A DNA stretch of 64,000 bases. It comes from Pseudomonadota bacterium (GTDB lineage: Bacteria > Pseudomonadota > Alphaproteobacteria > Rhizobiales > Beijerinckiaceae). Positions 50,694 to 59,758 of this stretch are shown here, one piece after another. The notes under the pieces were generated by a model. It was not told the DNA's origin, ran no database searches, and saw nothing but the letters and a program-made list of their open reading frames with translations. The DNA lies in NCBI GenBank assembly GCA_023386155.1, contig JAEWKH010000016.1:1-64000 (forward strand). Direction: 5' to 3'. Numbering within the stretch: the first letter of the stretch is position 1; the number at the start of each line of letters is the position of its first letter. Position numbers and translations under genes: made by a program.

Positions 50694-51884
50694 ATGGCAG
50701 ATAATCCGGCTGTCCAGCCACCTGGAGCACGGCAAACCTTCTCATCCTCAACCGTCACGACCATGTGGGCCGTGGTTCTCGGATGGACACTCGTAAGGCT
50801 CGTTGCTGGCGGGGAGCGCTCCCGCCCGGCCCACGGCGGCAACCCGGCGATGCACTCGACCCAGCCGAGGAGGCGGACGCGGAATGGCGATTCAGACTTC
50901 GCGGGAAAGCAGCATGCTCCGCCGCATGCGGCCGCCGAGAAGGGGCGCGGCCGAGACGCCGACACGCCGACGGAAATCCCCGCACGTGGGTGGAAGGACA
51001 TCCTGTGGCGCACCTATGAGGAGTTCAACAAGGACCGCATCATGTCGGTCGCGGCCGGTGTCACCTATTATGCATTGCTGGCTCTCTTCCCCGCGATCGC
51101 AGCCCTTGTCTCCATCTATGGCCTCTTTGCCGATCCAGGCACGATCCAAGACCATCTGAACACCCTCGCTGGCATCCTGCCCGGGGGAGCCCTCGATATC
51201 ATCCGCGAGCAGGTCATCCGCATCGCTTCGCAGGGAAGCGGGACCCTCGGGTTTGGCTTCATCTTCGGATTGGGATTGTCTCTCTGGAGTGCCAATGCGG
51301 GCATGAAGGCCATCTTCGACGCCCTCAACATCGTATATGGGGAGGAGGAGAAGAGAAGCTTCATCAAGCTGAACATGTTATCTCTCTTCTTCACCCTGAG
51401 CGCCATTGCCTTCATTCTCGTTGCTCTGGCCGGGATCATCGTTCTGCCCATCGTCCTCAATTTCATAGGCCTGGGCTCAGGAACGGAGTGGCTGGTGTCT
51501 CTTGCACGATGGCCGATCCTTCTGATCGGTGTCGTGTTCGGCCTGTCGCTGATCTATCGTTTTGGGCCAAGCCGCGACAAAGCGGAATGGCGCTGGGTTA
51601 CGCCCGGCGGGATTGTGGCGGCGATCCTGTGGCTTGCCGTCTCCATGCTCTTCTCATGGTATGTCGCGAACTTCGGGAGCTACAACGAGACCTACGGCTC
51701 CCTCGGCGCCGTCATCGGCTTCATGACATGGATCTGGCTGTCGACGATCGTCGTTCTGCTTGGCGCCGAGATCAACGCTGAAATGGAGCATCAAACCGCC
51801 GAAGACACAACGGAAGGATCCGAGCAGCCTATGGGTGTCCGTGGGGCCCAGATGGCCGACACGGTCGGTGTCGCCAAGAGCTGA
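50694..51884 (+). CDS. YihY/BrkB-family membrane protein (first copy)
   Basis: A 396-residue protein whose N-terminal 100 residues are hydrophilic and rich in R, P and G, followed by the YihY domain with six membrane helices: RIMSVAAGVTYYALLALFPAIAA, GLSLWSANAGMKAIFDALN, the TYGSLGAVIGFMTWIWLS stretch and LLGAEINAEME. Transport role is unproven in this family. The first hydrophobic patch (MWAVVLGWTLVRLV) may be a further membrane helix. The start is the first ATG in frame. Confidence 0.85.
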   Translation: MADNPAVQPPGARQTFSSSTVTTMWAVVLGWTLVRLVAGGERSRPAHGGNPAMHSTQPRRRTRNGDSDFAGKQHAPPHAAAEKGRGRDADTPTEIPARGWKDILWRTYEEFNKDRIMSVAAGVTYYALLALFPAIAALVSIYGLFADPGTIQDHLNTLAGILPGGALDIIREQVIRIASQGSGTLGFGFIFGLGLSLWSANAGMKAIFDALNIVYGEEEKRSFIKLNMLSLFFTLSAIAFILVALAGIIVLPIVLNFIGLGSGTEWLVSLARWPILLIGVVFGLSLIYRFGPSRDKAEWRWVTPGGIVAAILWLAVSMLFSWYVANFGSYNETYGSLGAVIGFMTWIWLSTIVVLLGAEINAEMEHQTAEDTTEGSEQPMGVRGAQMADTVGVAKS

Positions 51885-52110
51885 ATCCGTGAAGCGGCAT
51901 CGTTGAGGGCTTGAAGAGGAGCGCTGCCAAGTCTGGATCCCGGGTCAGGCGCGCCGGGCCATGGGCGCTCTCAAACGGAGGGTGAAGCAGCGCGCAGCAG
52001 CCGGGCCCGTGAAGGGAATCCGAGCGCCGAGCACGCAGGAACGGGAGAAAGGATTTCAAGGCTTGGCTGTGGGCGCCGCGATGCCGCCCATCCATGGTGC
52101 CGGTTCCGGG

Positions 52111-52398
52111 TCACTGTGTGACCTGGGCGCTCAACTCGGCAACGTATTTCACGCGCGCCGCGCTGTCGGGCTCGATGCCCTTCTCCATGCACCATTGCGC
52201 GAACGTATCGGGGCCGATCATGATGCGTATGATCCGAAGTCCGGCCTGCCGGCCTACGGCCTCGTTGTTCTCGGCTGCTGCCAGCCAGGCATCGTAGGTG
52301 GGGGCGAGATTGTGCCGGTCGATCATCATGTCGCGGATGCGGGGATAATCCTCTCGGCTGTACCAGGGCAATCCGATCTGACGGGGCGCGTCCGCCAT
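52111..52398 (-). CDS. Small protein of unknown function
   Basis: The 95-residue protein MADAPRQIGLPWYSREDYPRI... is soluble, with aromatic residues near the N-terminus and a helical remainder (PTYDAWLAAAENNEAVGRQ). Similar proteins of about this size occur in rhizobia, by recollection of the pattern only. It is 66 bases downstream of the gene at 52465, with a GC-rich hairpin (about 52418-52453) between them. Confidence 0.65.
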   Translation of the reverse strand: MADAPRQIGLPWYSREDYPRIRDMMIDRHNLAPTYDAWLAAAENNEAVGRQAGLRIIRIMIGPDTFAQWCMEKGIEPDSAARVKYVAELSAQVTQ

Positions 52399-52464
52399 TC
52401 ATGCATCTCCGGCCAATCGGCACCGGGCCCTCTCGATCCCGAGGCTCGGTGCCGGTGTGTTCTT

Positions 52465-52926
52465 TCAGCCCAGCAGGTAAAACACCGCCGGCGCAGCCGT
52501 GAGCAGACCGGCGGTCGTGAGAAGCACGAGCCGGTGATCGGGGTTCGCGATGCGATGGATCTTCCGCGCCGTGGAGCCGGCCTCCATGCTCCAACCGTTC
52601 ATGCAGGAGCAGAGAAGACGGTGGGAGGCCCCCTCGGACAATTCGAAGAACTCCATGGCGTCCCCGAGCGTATCGCCCTTCAGCCCGGCAGCGCGCAGGA
52701 CCGGGTCCTCGAAGGCTACCGTGATGGGGGATTCGTCGGACCTCAGCTCCGGCCGTTTGTCCTTGGGAACGAACTCGATCTCACCCAGGGATCTCAGGCG
52801 TCGTTTCGGCTGGCGCTCCAGCACTTCGGCCCAACGCTCGAGGCGTTCGCGGCGGGACAGGAAACCTTGATTGAACTCATGCACTTCAGCGACGCTACGC
52901 AGCTTCTCTACAGGCTTGTGTTCCAT
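52465..52926 (-). CDS. Protein of unknown function with C-terminal membrane tail
   Basis: The 153-residue protein MEHKPVEKLRSVAEV... is charged at the N-terminus (RRERLERWAEVLERQPKRRL), has a middle domain with cysteines in LLCSCMNGW and a hydrophobic C-terminal helix VLLTTAGLLTAAPAVFYLLG, typical of a tail-anchored protein. A CTTGCAGGAGAA site precedes the ATG. No family recognised. Confidence 0.65.
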   Translation of the reverse strand: MEHKPVEKLRSVAEVHEFNQGFLSRRERLERWAEVLERQPKRRLRSLGEIEFVPKDKRPELRSDESPITVAFEDPVLRAAGLKGDTLGDAMEFFELSEGASHRLLCSCMNGWSMEAGSTARKIHRIANPDHRLVLLTTAGLLTAAPAVFYLLG

Positions 52927-53026
52927 AGGTATTCTCCTGCAAGGGAGCCGACCCTCGAAACCAGGGCCGAGCCCAGGAAAACCTATGATCCGCCAAGTCC
53001 CTGGCTTTTTTGCGTCAAAGTAACTT

Positions 53027-54571
53027 CTAAAAGATCGTTTCGTGCGGGTGAGCCACGTGCTCCTGGAAGATCGCCCCGGTGGCGGGCTCCACCTCTTTCA
53101 GCACGACCGCATAGCCCCAGAGATTGGCCACCATCTGAAGGACGCGCTGGGCATCGTCCTTGTGCAGCAGGGTCCGGTTGAGAACGTGATGATGCAGGAT
53201 AAGGCGCCGGTCTCCGGCGAGGTCCACATCGATCACCTGGATGTCGGGATCGCTCCAGCCGACATCGTACTGGCGCGACAGGGATCGCCGCAGGCGCCGG
53301 TAGCCCCGCTCGTCGTGGATCGCCTCGATCATCAGCTCCGGCCGGTCCGGATCGTCGACGAGATGGAACATGCGCCACTGCCGGATCAGGTGAGGGCTCA
53401 GAAACTGCGAGATGAAGCTCTCGTCGCGGTAGTTCGCCCACACGTCGCGCAGCACCGCCATGGACTCGCCCCTGCCGGCGATGTCGGGGAACCATTCGCG
53501 GTCCTCCGCGGTCGGCTGCGTGCAGATGCGCTCGATGTCCTGCATCATGCCGAAGCCGAGGGCATAGGGGTTGATGCCCCCGTAATGCGGATCGTCGAAT
53601 TCGGGCTGCCGCGTCACGTTGGTATGCGACTGCAGGAATTCGAGGAAGGCGCCATCGCTGATCTGCCCCGTCTCATGAAGGCGGGTCATGATGCGATAAT
53701 GGCAATAGGTGGCGCAGCCCTCGTTCATCACCTTGGTCTGACGCTGCGGATAGAAGTACTGCGCGATATGGCGCACGATGCGCAGGACCTCGCGCTGCCA
53801 GGGCTGCAGGCGGGGCGCCGACTTCTCGAGGAAGTACAGGATGTTCTCCTGGGGCAGCTCGAGCAGCGCGCGACGGCGCTCCTCGCTCAGCTGCGGCTTG
53901 GCTGCAGCGCCCTTGGTCGGCACCGTGCGCCAAAGGTCGTTGAAGGTCTGCTCCTGATGGCGGTGACGCTCCTCCTCCCGTCGCTCCTCCGAGCGCAGGT
54001 CCGGCCGCTTCTTGCGCGGATACCGGTGAACGCCGTGGGACATCAGCGCATGGGCGGCATCGAGGACGCGCTCCACCGTCGCATGACCATAACGCTCCTC
54101 GCAGCGCGTGATGTATCCCTTGGCGAATTCAAGGTAATCCAGGATCCCGTCCGCGTCGGTCCACTCCTTGAACAGGTAGTTGTTCTTGAAGAAATGGTTA
54201 TGGCCGAAGGCGGCATGCGCGATGACGAGGGTCTGCATCGTCGCCGAATTCTCCTCCATGATGTAGGAGATGCACGGGTTCGAGTTGATGACGATTTCGT
54301 AGGCAAGGCCCATGAGGCCCTGCCGATAGCTCGACTCATGCAGGGCGAAGCGCTTGCCGAAGGACCAGTGCTTGTAGAACAGGGGCATGCCGATCGAGGC
54401 ATAGGCGTCGAGCATCTGCTCGGCCGTGATCACTTCGATCTGGTTCGGATAGACGTCGAGACCCAGCTCCCCGACGCCGATGGCTTCGACCGCATCGTGG
54501 ATGCGCTGGATCGTGCCGAAATCCCAGTCGGCCCCGTTGAAGAGCAGGGCATCTTGCGCGATCGCGTTCAT
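53027..54571 (-). CDS. spoVR: SpoVR-family protein (YcgB-like)
   Basis: A 514-residue protein typical of SpoVR/YcgB: YPNQIEVITAEQMLDAY, the IVINSNPCISYIMEEN block, HAAFGHNHFFKNNY, and MNEGCATYCHY with NPYALGFGM. In enterobacteria it is produced with YeaG and YeaH in stationary phase; its reaction is unknown. Its ATG overlaps the yeaH stop, so the three genes prkA-yeaH-spoVR form one operon. Confidence 0.95.
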   Translation of the reverse strand: MNAIAQDALLFNGADWDFGTIQRIHDAVEAIGVGELGLDVYPNQIEVITAEQMLDAYASIGMPLFYKHWSFGKRFALHESSYRQGLMGLAYEIVINSNPCISYIMEENSATMQTLVIAHAAFGHNHFFKNNYLFKEWTDADGILDYLEFAKGYITRCEERYGHATVERVLDAAHALMSHGVHRYPRKKRPDLRSEERREEERHRHQEQTFNDLWRTVPTKGAAAKPQLSEERRRALLELPQENILYFLEKSAPRLQPWQREVLRIVRHIAQYFYPQRQTKVMNEGCATYCHYRIMTRLHETGQISDGAFLEFLQSHTNVTRQPEFDDPHYGGINPYALGFGMMQDIERICTQPTAEDREWFPDIAGRGESMAVLRDVWANYRDESFISQFLSPHLIRQWRMFHLVDDPDRPELMIEAIHDERGYRRLRRSLSRQYDVGWSDPDIQVIDVDLAGDRRLILHHHVLNRTLLHKDDAQRVLQMVANLWGYAVVLKEVEPATGAIFQEHVAHPHETIF

Positions 54572-55869
54572 GGCACCCTGGCTCCGGCTTCCGCATCGCG
54601 CCGACGGAAGAGTTCGCGGAAGACGGGATAGATCTCACGGCGGTGGTTCACCTTGCGCATCGCGAGGTTGGCCCCTTCTTCCTGCAGGGTCTCATAGGTC
54701 TGCCAGAGAGACGTCTTGTGATTGATGAATCCGGTCTGCATCCGGTCGCTGTCGCTGCCGACCTCGAGATAGGCATAGTACTGGCAGACAGGCAGGATCA
54801 CATCGCGCAGCAGGGTGGCGCTGGTGGTGCCGTCGTTCGGCGAGTTGTCGCCGTCCGAGGCCTGGGCCGCGTAGATGTTCCACGCATCCGGCGAATAGCG
54901 CTCCTCCACGATCCGCTGCATCTCCCTCAGGGCCGAGGAAACCACCGTTCCGCCGGTCTCGGGGCTGTTGAAGAAGGTCTCCTCGTCCACCTCCTTGGCC
55001 TCATGGGTGTGGCGGATGAAGACGATCTCCACATGCTTGTAGCGCCGTGTCAGGAAGATGTAGAGCAGCATGTAGAAGCGCTTGGCCAGATCCTTCATGT
55101 GCTCGGTCATGGAGCCGGATACGTCCATGAGGCAGAACATCACCGCCTGTGCCACGGGCCGCGCGACCGGCTCGAAGCGGCGGTAGCGCAGATCGATGGG
55201 GTCGATATAGGGAAAGCGCCTGCTGCGCTGCTGCAGTTGTTCGAGCTCCTGCTGCAACGCGGTCAGCCGCTCGGACGGCCCCTGCTCCTCGAGGCGGTCG
55301 ATCTCTTCCTGAAGACGCCGCAGATCCTCGGCTTTGGGGCGCCGCATGGCGATGCGGCGGGACAGGGCATTGCGCATGGAACGCAGCAGGGCGAGGTTCA
55401 CGGGAGAACCGGAGACCGTATAGCCGGCCCGCCTCAAGCCCTGCGTTTCCACGGTCGCGACGCGCCGCTTGGCGAGATCGGGCAGCTCCAGATCGTCGAG
55501 GAAAAGATCGAGAAACTCGTCGCGGGTCAGGACGAAGCGGAAATCGTCCTCGCCTTCCCCATTGTCGCCACCGGCCGCGCCAGCGCCACCACCGGGCGGC
55601 CGGTCGATGGTGTCGCCTTCCACGAAACGCTTGTTGCCGGGAAGGATGTGATCATGCACTCCGCCCTCACCGGACCGCCGGAAACTGGGCTCGCGAACAC
55701 CTTCGGCCGGGATCGAGACCTCCCCTCCCCGCTCGAGATCGGTGATGTCCCGATCGCCTGCGGTCTGGCGCACGGCCCGCTGAATCTGCGCCTTGGCACG
55801 GCGAAGAAAACGTTGGCGGTTGGCCAGACTCTTGCCCCCTGGGTTGAGGCGCCGGTCGATGATGTACAT
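54568..55869 (-). CDS. YeaH/YhbH-family protein (UPF0229)
   Basis: The 433-residue protein starts MYIIDRRLNPGGKSLANRQRF, as in YeaH, and has a Gly-rich N-terminal part and a VWA-like domain with the metal site DVSGSMTEHMK. It is the partner of PrkA/YeaG in stress responses. The ATG is 30 bases after the prkA stop; a longer frame would overlap prkA. Confidence 0.95.
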   Translation of the reverse strand: MYIIDRRLNPGGKSLANRQRFLRRAKAQIQRAVRQTAGDRDITDLERGGEVSIPAEGVREPSFRRSGEGGVHDHILPGNKRFVEGDTIDRPPGGGAGAAGGDNGEGEDDFRFVLTRDEFLDLFLDDLELPDLAKRRVATVETQGLRRAGYTVSGSPVNLALLRSMRNALSRRIAMRRPKAEDLRRLQEEIDRLEEQGPSERLTALQQELEQLQQRSRRFPYIDPIDLRYRRFEPVARPVAQAVMFCLMDVSGSMTEHMKDLAKRFYMLLYIFLTRRYKHVEIVFIRHTHEAKEVDEETFFNSPETGGTVVSSALREMQRIVEERYSPDAWNIYAAQASDGDNSPNDGTTSATLLRDVILPVCQYYAYLEVGSDSDRMQTGFINHKTSLWQTYETLQEEGANLAMRKVNHRREIYPVFRELFRRRDAEAGARVP

Positions 55870-55898
55870 AGGAACGCCTGATCTGCCTCCGTCTTCTG

Positions 55899-57845
55899 TC
55901 AGCCCGCCTGCTTCACGCGCATGTACCATTCCACCAGGCGCCGGACCTGACGCTCGGTATAGCCCCGCTCCATCATCCGCAGCACGAACTCGCCGTGCTT
56001 CTTCTCGGTCTCGCTGTCCTTCTTGGAGCCGAAGCTGATCACGGGCAGCAATTCCTCGACCTGCGAGAACATGCGGCGCTCGATCACGTCGCGGATCTTC
56101 TCATAGCTCGTCCAGGACGGGTTACGGCCATGGTTGCCGGCCCGGGCGCGAAGCGAGAACTTCACGACCTCGTTGCGGAAATCCTTCGGATTGGCGATGC
56201 CGGCGGGCTTCTCGATCTTGGTCAGCTCCTGGTTCAGGAGTTCCCGGTTCAGGAGCTGGCCGGTATCGGGATCCTTGAAGTCCTGATCCTCGATCCAGGC
56301 ATCCGCATAGGCCACGTAACGGTCGAAGAGGTTCTGGCCGTAATCGTGGTAGGATTCGAGATAGGCCTTCTGGATTTCGTGGCCGATGAAATCCGCGTAG
56401 CGCGGGGCCAGCTCGGCCTTGATGAACTCCAGGTAACGGCGCTCCACGTCCTGGGGCAACTGCTCGCGCCTCAGGGATTGCTCGAGCACGTACATGAGGT
56501 GAACCGGATCGGCCGCGACCTCGATGGTATCGTGATTGAAGGTGGCGGACAGGACCTTGAAGGCGAAGCGGGTCGAGATGCCGTCCATGCCTTCGTCGAC
56601 TCCCGCCGCATCCCGGTACTCCTGCAGGCTGCGCGCGCGGGGATCCACCTCGCGCAGGCTCTCGCCGTCATAGACGCGCATCTTGGAGTAGAAATTCGAA
56701 TTCTCGTGCGCCCGCAGCCGTGACAGGACGGAGAACCGCGCCAGCATCTCCAGCGTGGCCGGAGCGCAGGGCGCGCCTGCCAGTTCCGACCCACGGATCA
56801 GCTTCTCGTAGATCTTCTGCTCCTCCGTGACGCGCAGGCAGTAAGGCACCTTGATCACGTAGATGCGATCGATGAACGCCTCGTTGTTCTTGTTGGTGCG
56901 GAAGGTCTGCCACTCCGCCTCGTTGGAATGGGCCAGGATGATGCCGCTGAACGGGATGGAGCCGATATTCTCGGTACCGACATAGTTTCCTTCCTGCGTG
57001 GCGGTCAGCAGGGGGTGAAGCATCTTGATCGGCGCCTTGAACATCTCGACGAATTCGAGAATGCCCTGGTTGGCGCGGTTGAGGCCGCCGGAATAGCTGT
57101 AGGCGTCGGGATCGGCTTGGGACAGGGTCTCGAGCTTGCGGATATCGACCTTGCCGACGAGCGACGAGATATCCTGGTTGTTCTCGTCGCCGGGCTCCGT
57201 CTTGGCGATTGCGATTTGCCGCAGGCGGGACGGGTTGATCTTGATCACCCGGAACTTGGAGATGTCGCCCTTGAACTCGTCGAGACGCTTGACGGCCCAG
57301 GGGCTGAGCAAGTTGGTCAGGCGCCGCGGCGGGATGCCGTAGCGCTCCTCGAGCATCGGCCCCATCTGCTCCGGATCGAACAGGCCGAGCGGGCTCTCGA
57401 AGACCGGGCTGACCTCGTTGCCCGCCTTCAGGACATAGATGGGATTGACCTCCATCAGGGATTTCAGGCGCTCGGCAAGGGAGGACTTGCCGCCGCCGAC
57501 AGGGCCGAGCAGATACAGGATCTGCTTGCGCTCCTCCAGGCCCTGGGCGGCGTGACGGAAGAAGCTCACGATCATCTCGATCGTCTCTTCCATGCCGTAG
57601 AATTCGGAGAAAGCCGGGTAAACCCGGATCGTGCGGTTCATGAAGATGCGGCCGAGCCGCGCATCCTTTGACGTATCGACAAGCTGGGGCTCGCCGATCG
57701 CCGCCAGGATGCGCTCAGGAGCGCTCGCATACATCATGGGGTCGTCGCGGCACCCTTCCAGGTAGTCCGCCAGGGACATCTCCGCCTCGCGGCGGGTTTC
57801 ATAGGTCTTCAAGAAACTCGAGAACAGGTCGTCGGAATGAAGCAT
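55899..57845 (-). CDS. prkA: PrkA-type AAA/serine kinase-like protein (YeaG)
   Basis: A 648-residue protein with the PrkA AAA domain (Walker A GPVGGGKSS, about residue 110-118), the SGGLNRANQGILEFVEMFK block and a C-terminal kinase-like domain. The family includes Bacillus PrkA and E. coli YeaG, whose kinase activity is reported but debated. I start at MLHSDDLF. It heads the prkA-yeaH-spoVR operon. The upstream gap has no EcfG-type promoter I could find. Confidence 0.95.
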   Translation of the reverse strand: MLHSDDLFSSFLKTYETRREAEMSLADYLEGCRDDPMMYASAPERILAAIGEPQLVDTSKDARLGRIFMNRTIRVYPAFSEFYGMEETIEMIVSFFRHAAQGLEERKQILYLLGPVGGGKSSLAERLKSLMEVNPIYVLKAGNEVSPVFESPLGLFDPEQMGPMLEERYGIPPRRLTNLLSPWAVKRLDEFKGDISKFRVIKINPSRLRQIAIAKTEPGDENNQDISSLVGKVDIRKLETLSQADPDAYSYSGGLNRANQGILEFVEMFKAPIKMLHPLLTATQEGNYVGTENIGSIPFSGIILAHSNEAEWQTFRTNKNNEAFIDRIYVIKVPYCLRVTEEQKIYEKLIRGSELAGAPCAPATLEMLARFSVLSRLRAHENSNFYSKMRVYDGESLREVDPRARSLQEYRDAAGVDEGMDGISTRFAFKVLSATFNHDTIEVAADPVHLMYVLEQSLRREQLPQDVERRYLEFIKAELAPRYADFIGHEIQKAYLESYHDYGQNLFDRYVAYADAWIEDQDFKDPDTGQLLNRELLNQELTKIEKPAGIANPKDFRNEVVKFSLRARAGNHGRNPSWTSYEKIRDVIERRMFSQVEELLPVISFGSKKDSETEKKHGEFVLRMMERGYTERQVRRLVEWYMRVKQAG

Positions 57846-58410
57846 GGCGCCACCGAAATCCAATCCCTCTCAGAGACAACTATTGTGCACCGCTAAGGTT
57901 GCCCAGACCATGCGATACTATGATGCGGTCGAAATGATGCGGCTTACTCCTTTTGTCATAGCGGAGAATAAGCATGTCGCGACGGGTTCGGCTCTGTTCG
58001 GGCTGCCCCGCGCACTTGAAAATATGCCCGCCCTCGACAGATAGCCTCGCGGATTGCGGGCAGGACAGCAAGTTAAAGTTTCCCGATGCCCCCTGAAATC
58101 CACTGTGCCGCATTGCCGCCTTCAGGCTCGGCCCGGCTTTCCATGAGACGCAGCAAGGCCTTAAGAAAGAGTGGCAATGCCGGCCCGAGAATACCAGGAG
58201 CAACCGGGTCAACTGAGCGTGACCATGCGCGAAATGCACCGTCACTTGATACCGGCAGCCGGCTGAATCTCCCTTGAACAAAGCGCATGCCGATCCGTTG
58301 ACGCCGAGCCGATCGAGCCTATCGTCTTGGGTGCCCCAACGTCCGGCAGGATCCATCGCACTGCGGTATGACCTGCGCCTCTAGACCCTTCACAACCGGA
58401 GAACATTCCC
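57846..58410. other. Divergent intergenic region prkA / alcohol dehydrogenase
   Basis: In these 565 bases I see no gene, repeat unit or convincing promoter. Open frames such as 57880-58356 (minus) and 58086-58277 (plus) have no ribosome site. It should contain the prkA promoter near 57870-57950, an AT-richer stretch. Confidence 0.35.
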
Positions 58411-59475
58411 GTGACCAAAGCTTTCGGCTACGCCGCCCAGGATGCGGCCACCCCGCTCGCCCCCTTCAGCTTCGAACGTCGGGAACCCCGCGAGAACGAC
58501 GTTCAGATCGAGATCCTCTATTGCGGCGTCTGCCATTCCGATCTTCACACCGCCCGCGCGGAATGGGGTGGCACTCTCTATCCCTGTGTGCCAGGCCACG
58601 AGATCGTCGGCCGCGTCACGCAGGTCGGGCCAGGCGTCCTGAAGTTCAAGGAAGGCGACCTTGTCGGCGTCGGCTGCATGGTCGATTCCTGCCGCACCTG
58701 CCACAGCTGTCGCGAGGGCCTGGAGCAGTATTGCGAGGTCGGCTTCACGGGCACCTATAACGGGCCGGAGCAGGGCACGGGCGCCAATACCTATGGCGGC
58801 TATTCGAACAGCATCGTGGTTGACGAGAGCTTCGTCCTGAGAGTGCCCGAGGGCATGGATCTGGCCGCGGCAGCGCCCCTTCTCTGCGCGGGAATAACCA
58901 CCTTCTCGCCCCTGCGCCGCTGGCGCGTGCAACCAGGCCAGAAGGTCGGCGTGGTCGGTCTCGGAGGCTTGGGCCACATGGCTGTCAAGCTCGCGCGCGC
59001 CATGGGCGCGCACGTGGTGCTATTCACCACTTCCCCCGGCAAGCGGGAGGACGCCCTCGCCCTCGGGGCGCACGAGGTGGTCGTGTCCAGGGATCCGGAC
59101 GCCATGAAGGAGCACGTCAACAGCTTCAACCTCATCCTCGACACCGTCGCGGCCCCGCACGACCTGGACAGCTATCTCGTGCTCCTCGCCCGCGACGGCG
59201 CCATGGTGCTCGTCGGCGCTCCGGCCGAGCCGCACCCGGCCACGACGGTGTTCAACCTGATCATGAAGCGGCGCCAGCTTGCCGGCTCCCTGATCGGCGG
59301 CATCGCCGAGACGCAGGAGATGCTCGATTTCTGTGCCCAGCACGGGATTACGGCCGAGATCGAGATCATCCCGATTCAGAAGATCAACGAGGCCTACGAG
59401 CGGATGCTCAAGAGCGACGTGAAATACCGCTTCGTCATCGACATGGCATCGCTGAAGCAGGAAGCCGCGGCCTAA
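58411..59475 (+). CDS. Zinc-dependent NAD(P) alcohol dehydrogenase
   Basis: The 354-residue protein is a medium-chain dehydrogenase: catalytic zinc ligands in CGVCHSDLH and PGHEIVG, a structural-zinc set in CRTCHSCREGLEQYC, and the nucleotide-binding GLGGLGHMAVKLA. The pattern is that of the cinnamyl-alcohol dehydrogenase/YahK subgroup reducing aldehydes. It starts with GTG at 58411. The substrate is not predictable. Confidence 0.93.
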   Translation: MTKAFGYAAQDAATPLAPFSFERREPRENDVQIEILYCGVCHSDLHTARAEWGGTLYPCVPGHEIVGRVTQVGPGVLKFKEGDLVGVGCMVDSCRTCHSCREGLEQYCEVGFTGTYNGPEQGTGANTYGGYSNSIVVDESFVLRVPEGMDLAAAAPLLCAGITTFSPLRRWRVQPGQKVGVVGLGGLGHMAVKLARAMGAHVVLFTTSPGKREDALALGAHEVVVSRDPDAMKEHVNSFNLILDTVAAPHDLDSYLVLLARDGAMVLVGAPAEPHPATTVFNLIMKRRQLAGSLIGGIAETQEMLDFCAQHGITAEIEIIPIQKINEAYERMLKSDVKYRFVIDMASLKQEAAA

Positions 59476-59630
59476 ATCCCTGCCCCGATGCCGGCTGGAA
59501 GCGGCCGGGGCTTCGGGGCTGGGCGGGATCGCCCAGGCCGGAAGCTGACCGCGAACCCGGGCAGGTCGCTCGCCATCGTGGACGCGGGCGCCAGCCTGTC
59601 CGGGCGCTCATTCGGGGCCGGACAGGCTGG

Positions 59631-59669
59631 CTAGAGCATCGGACGTGAAAAGTGGGTCCGATGCTCTAG
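59631..59669. repeat. Minimal stem-loop repeat family member
   Basis: CTAGAGCATCGGAC (59631-59644) and GTCCGATGCTCTAG (59656-59669) pair perfectly over 14 bases around the loop GTGAAAAGTGG. This is the simplest copy of the family and shows its core. Confidence 0.75.
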
Positions 59670-59671
59670 CA

Positions 59672-59697
59672 GGAACAAGGGAAAGTTCCTGCCCGTT
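59672..59697 (+). promoter_or_regulatory. EcfG-type promoter of the second yihY gene
   Basis: GGAAC (59672-59676), 17 bases and CGTT (59694-59697) fit the EcfG consensus. It is 61 bases before the ATG at 59759, in the right orientation. Confidence 0.65.
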
Positions 59698-59758
59698 AAC
59701 GGCCAAGTCAACCTGCTCGCGGTGCCGGGCCGCATTGCCCGGCGGGATCGGTTCTTGC

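Larger units (their letters stand above)
59476..59758. other. Intergenic region with two perfect hairpins and an EcfG-type promoter
   Basis: At 59591-59630 a 13-base-pair perfect stem (CCAGCCTGTCCGG/CCGGACAGGCTGG) probably ends the dehydrogenase transcript, though it lacks a T-run. It is directly followed by the repeat at 59631 and the promoter at 59672. No gene is seen. Confidence 0.5.

Noticed and set aside
50286..50735. Upstream extension of the small gene at 50079
   Set aside because: It runs through two palindromic repeats; the ATG at 50285 has a strong ribosome site.
53042..54631. Open frame of 529 codons opposite spoVR
   Set aside because: Antisense of a clearly recognised SpoVR gene; no ribosome site and no protein motif.
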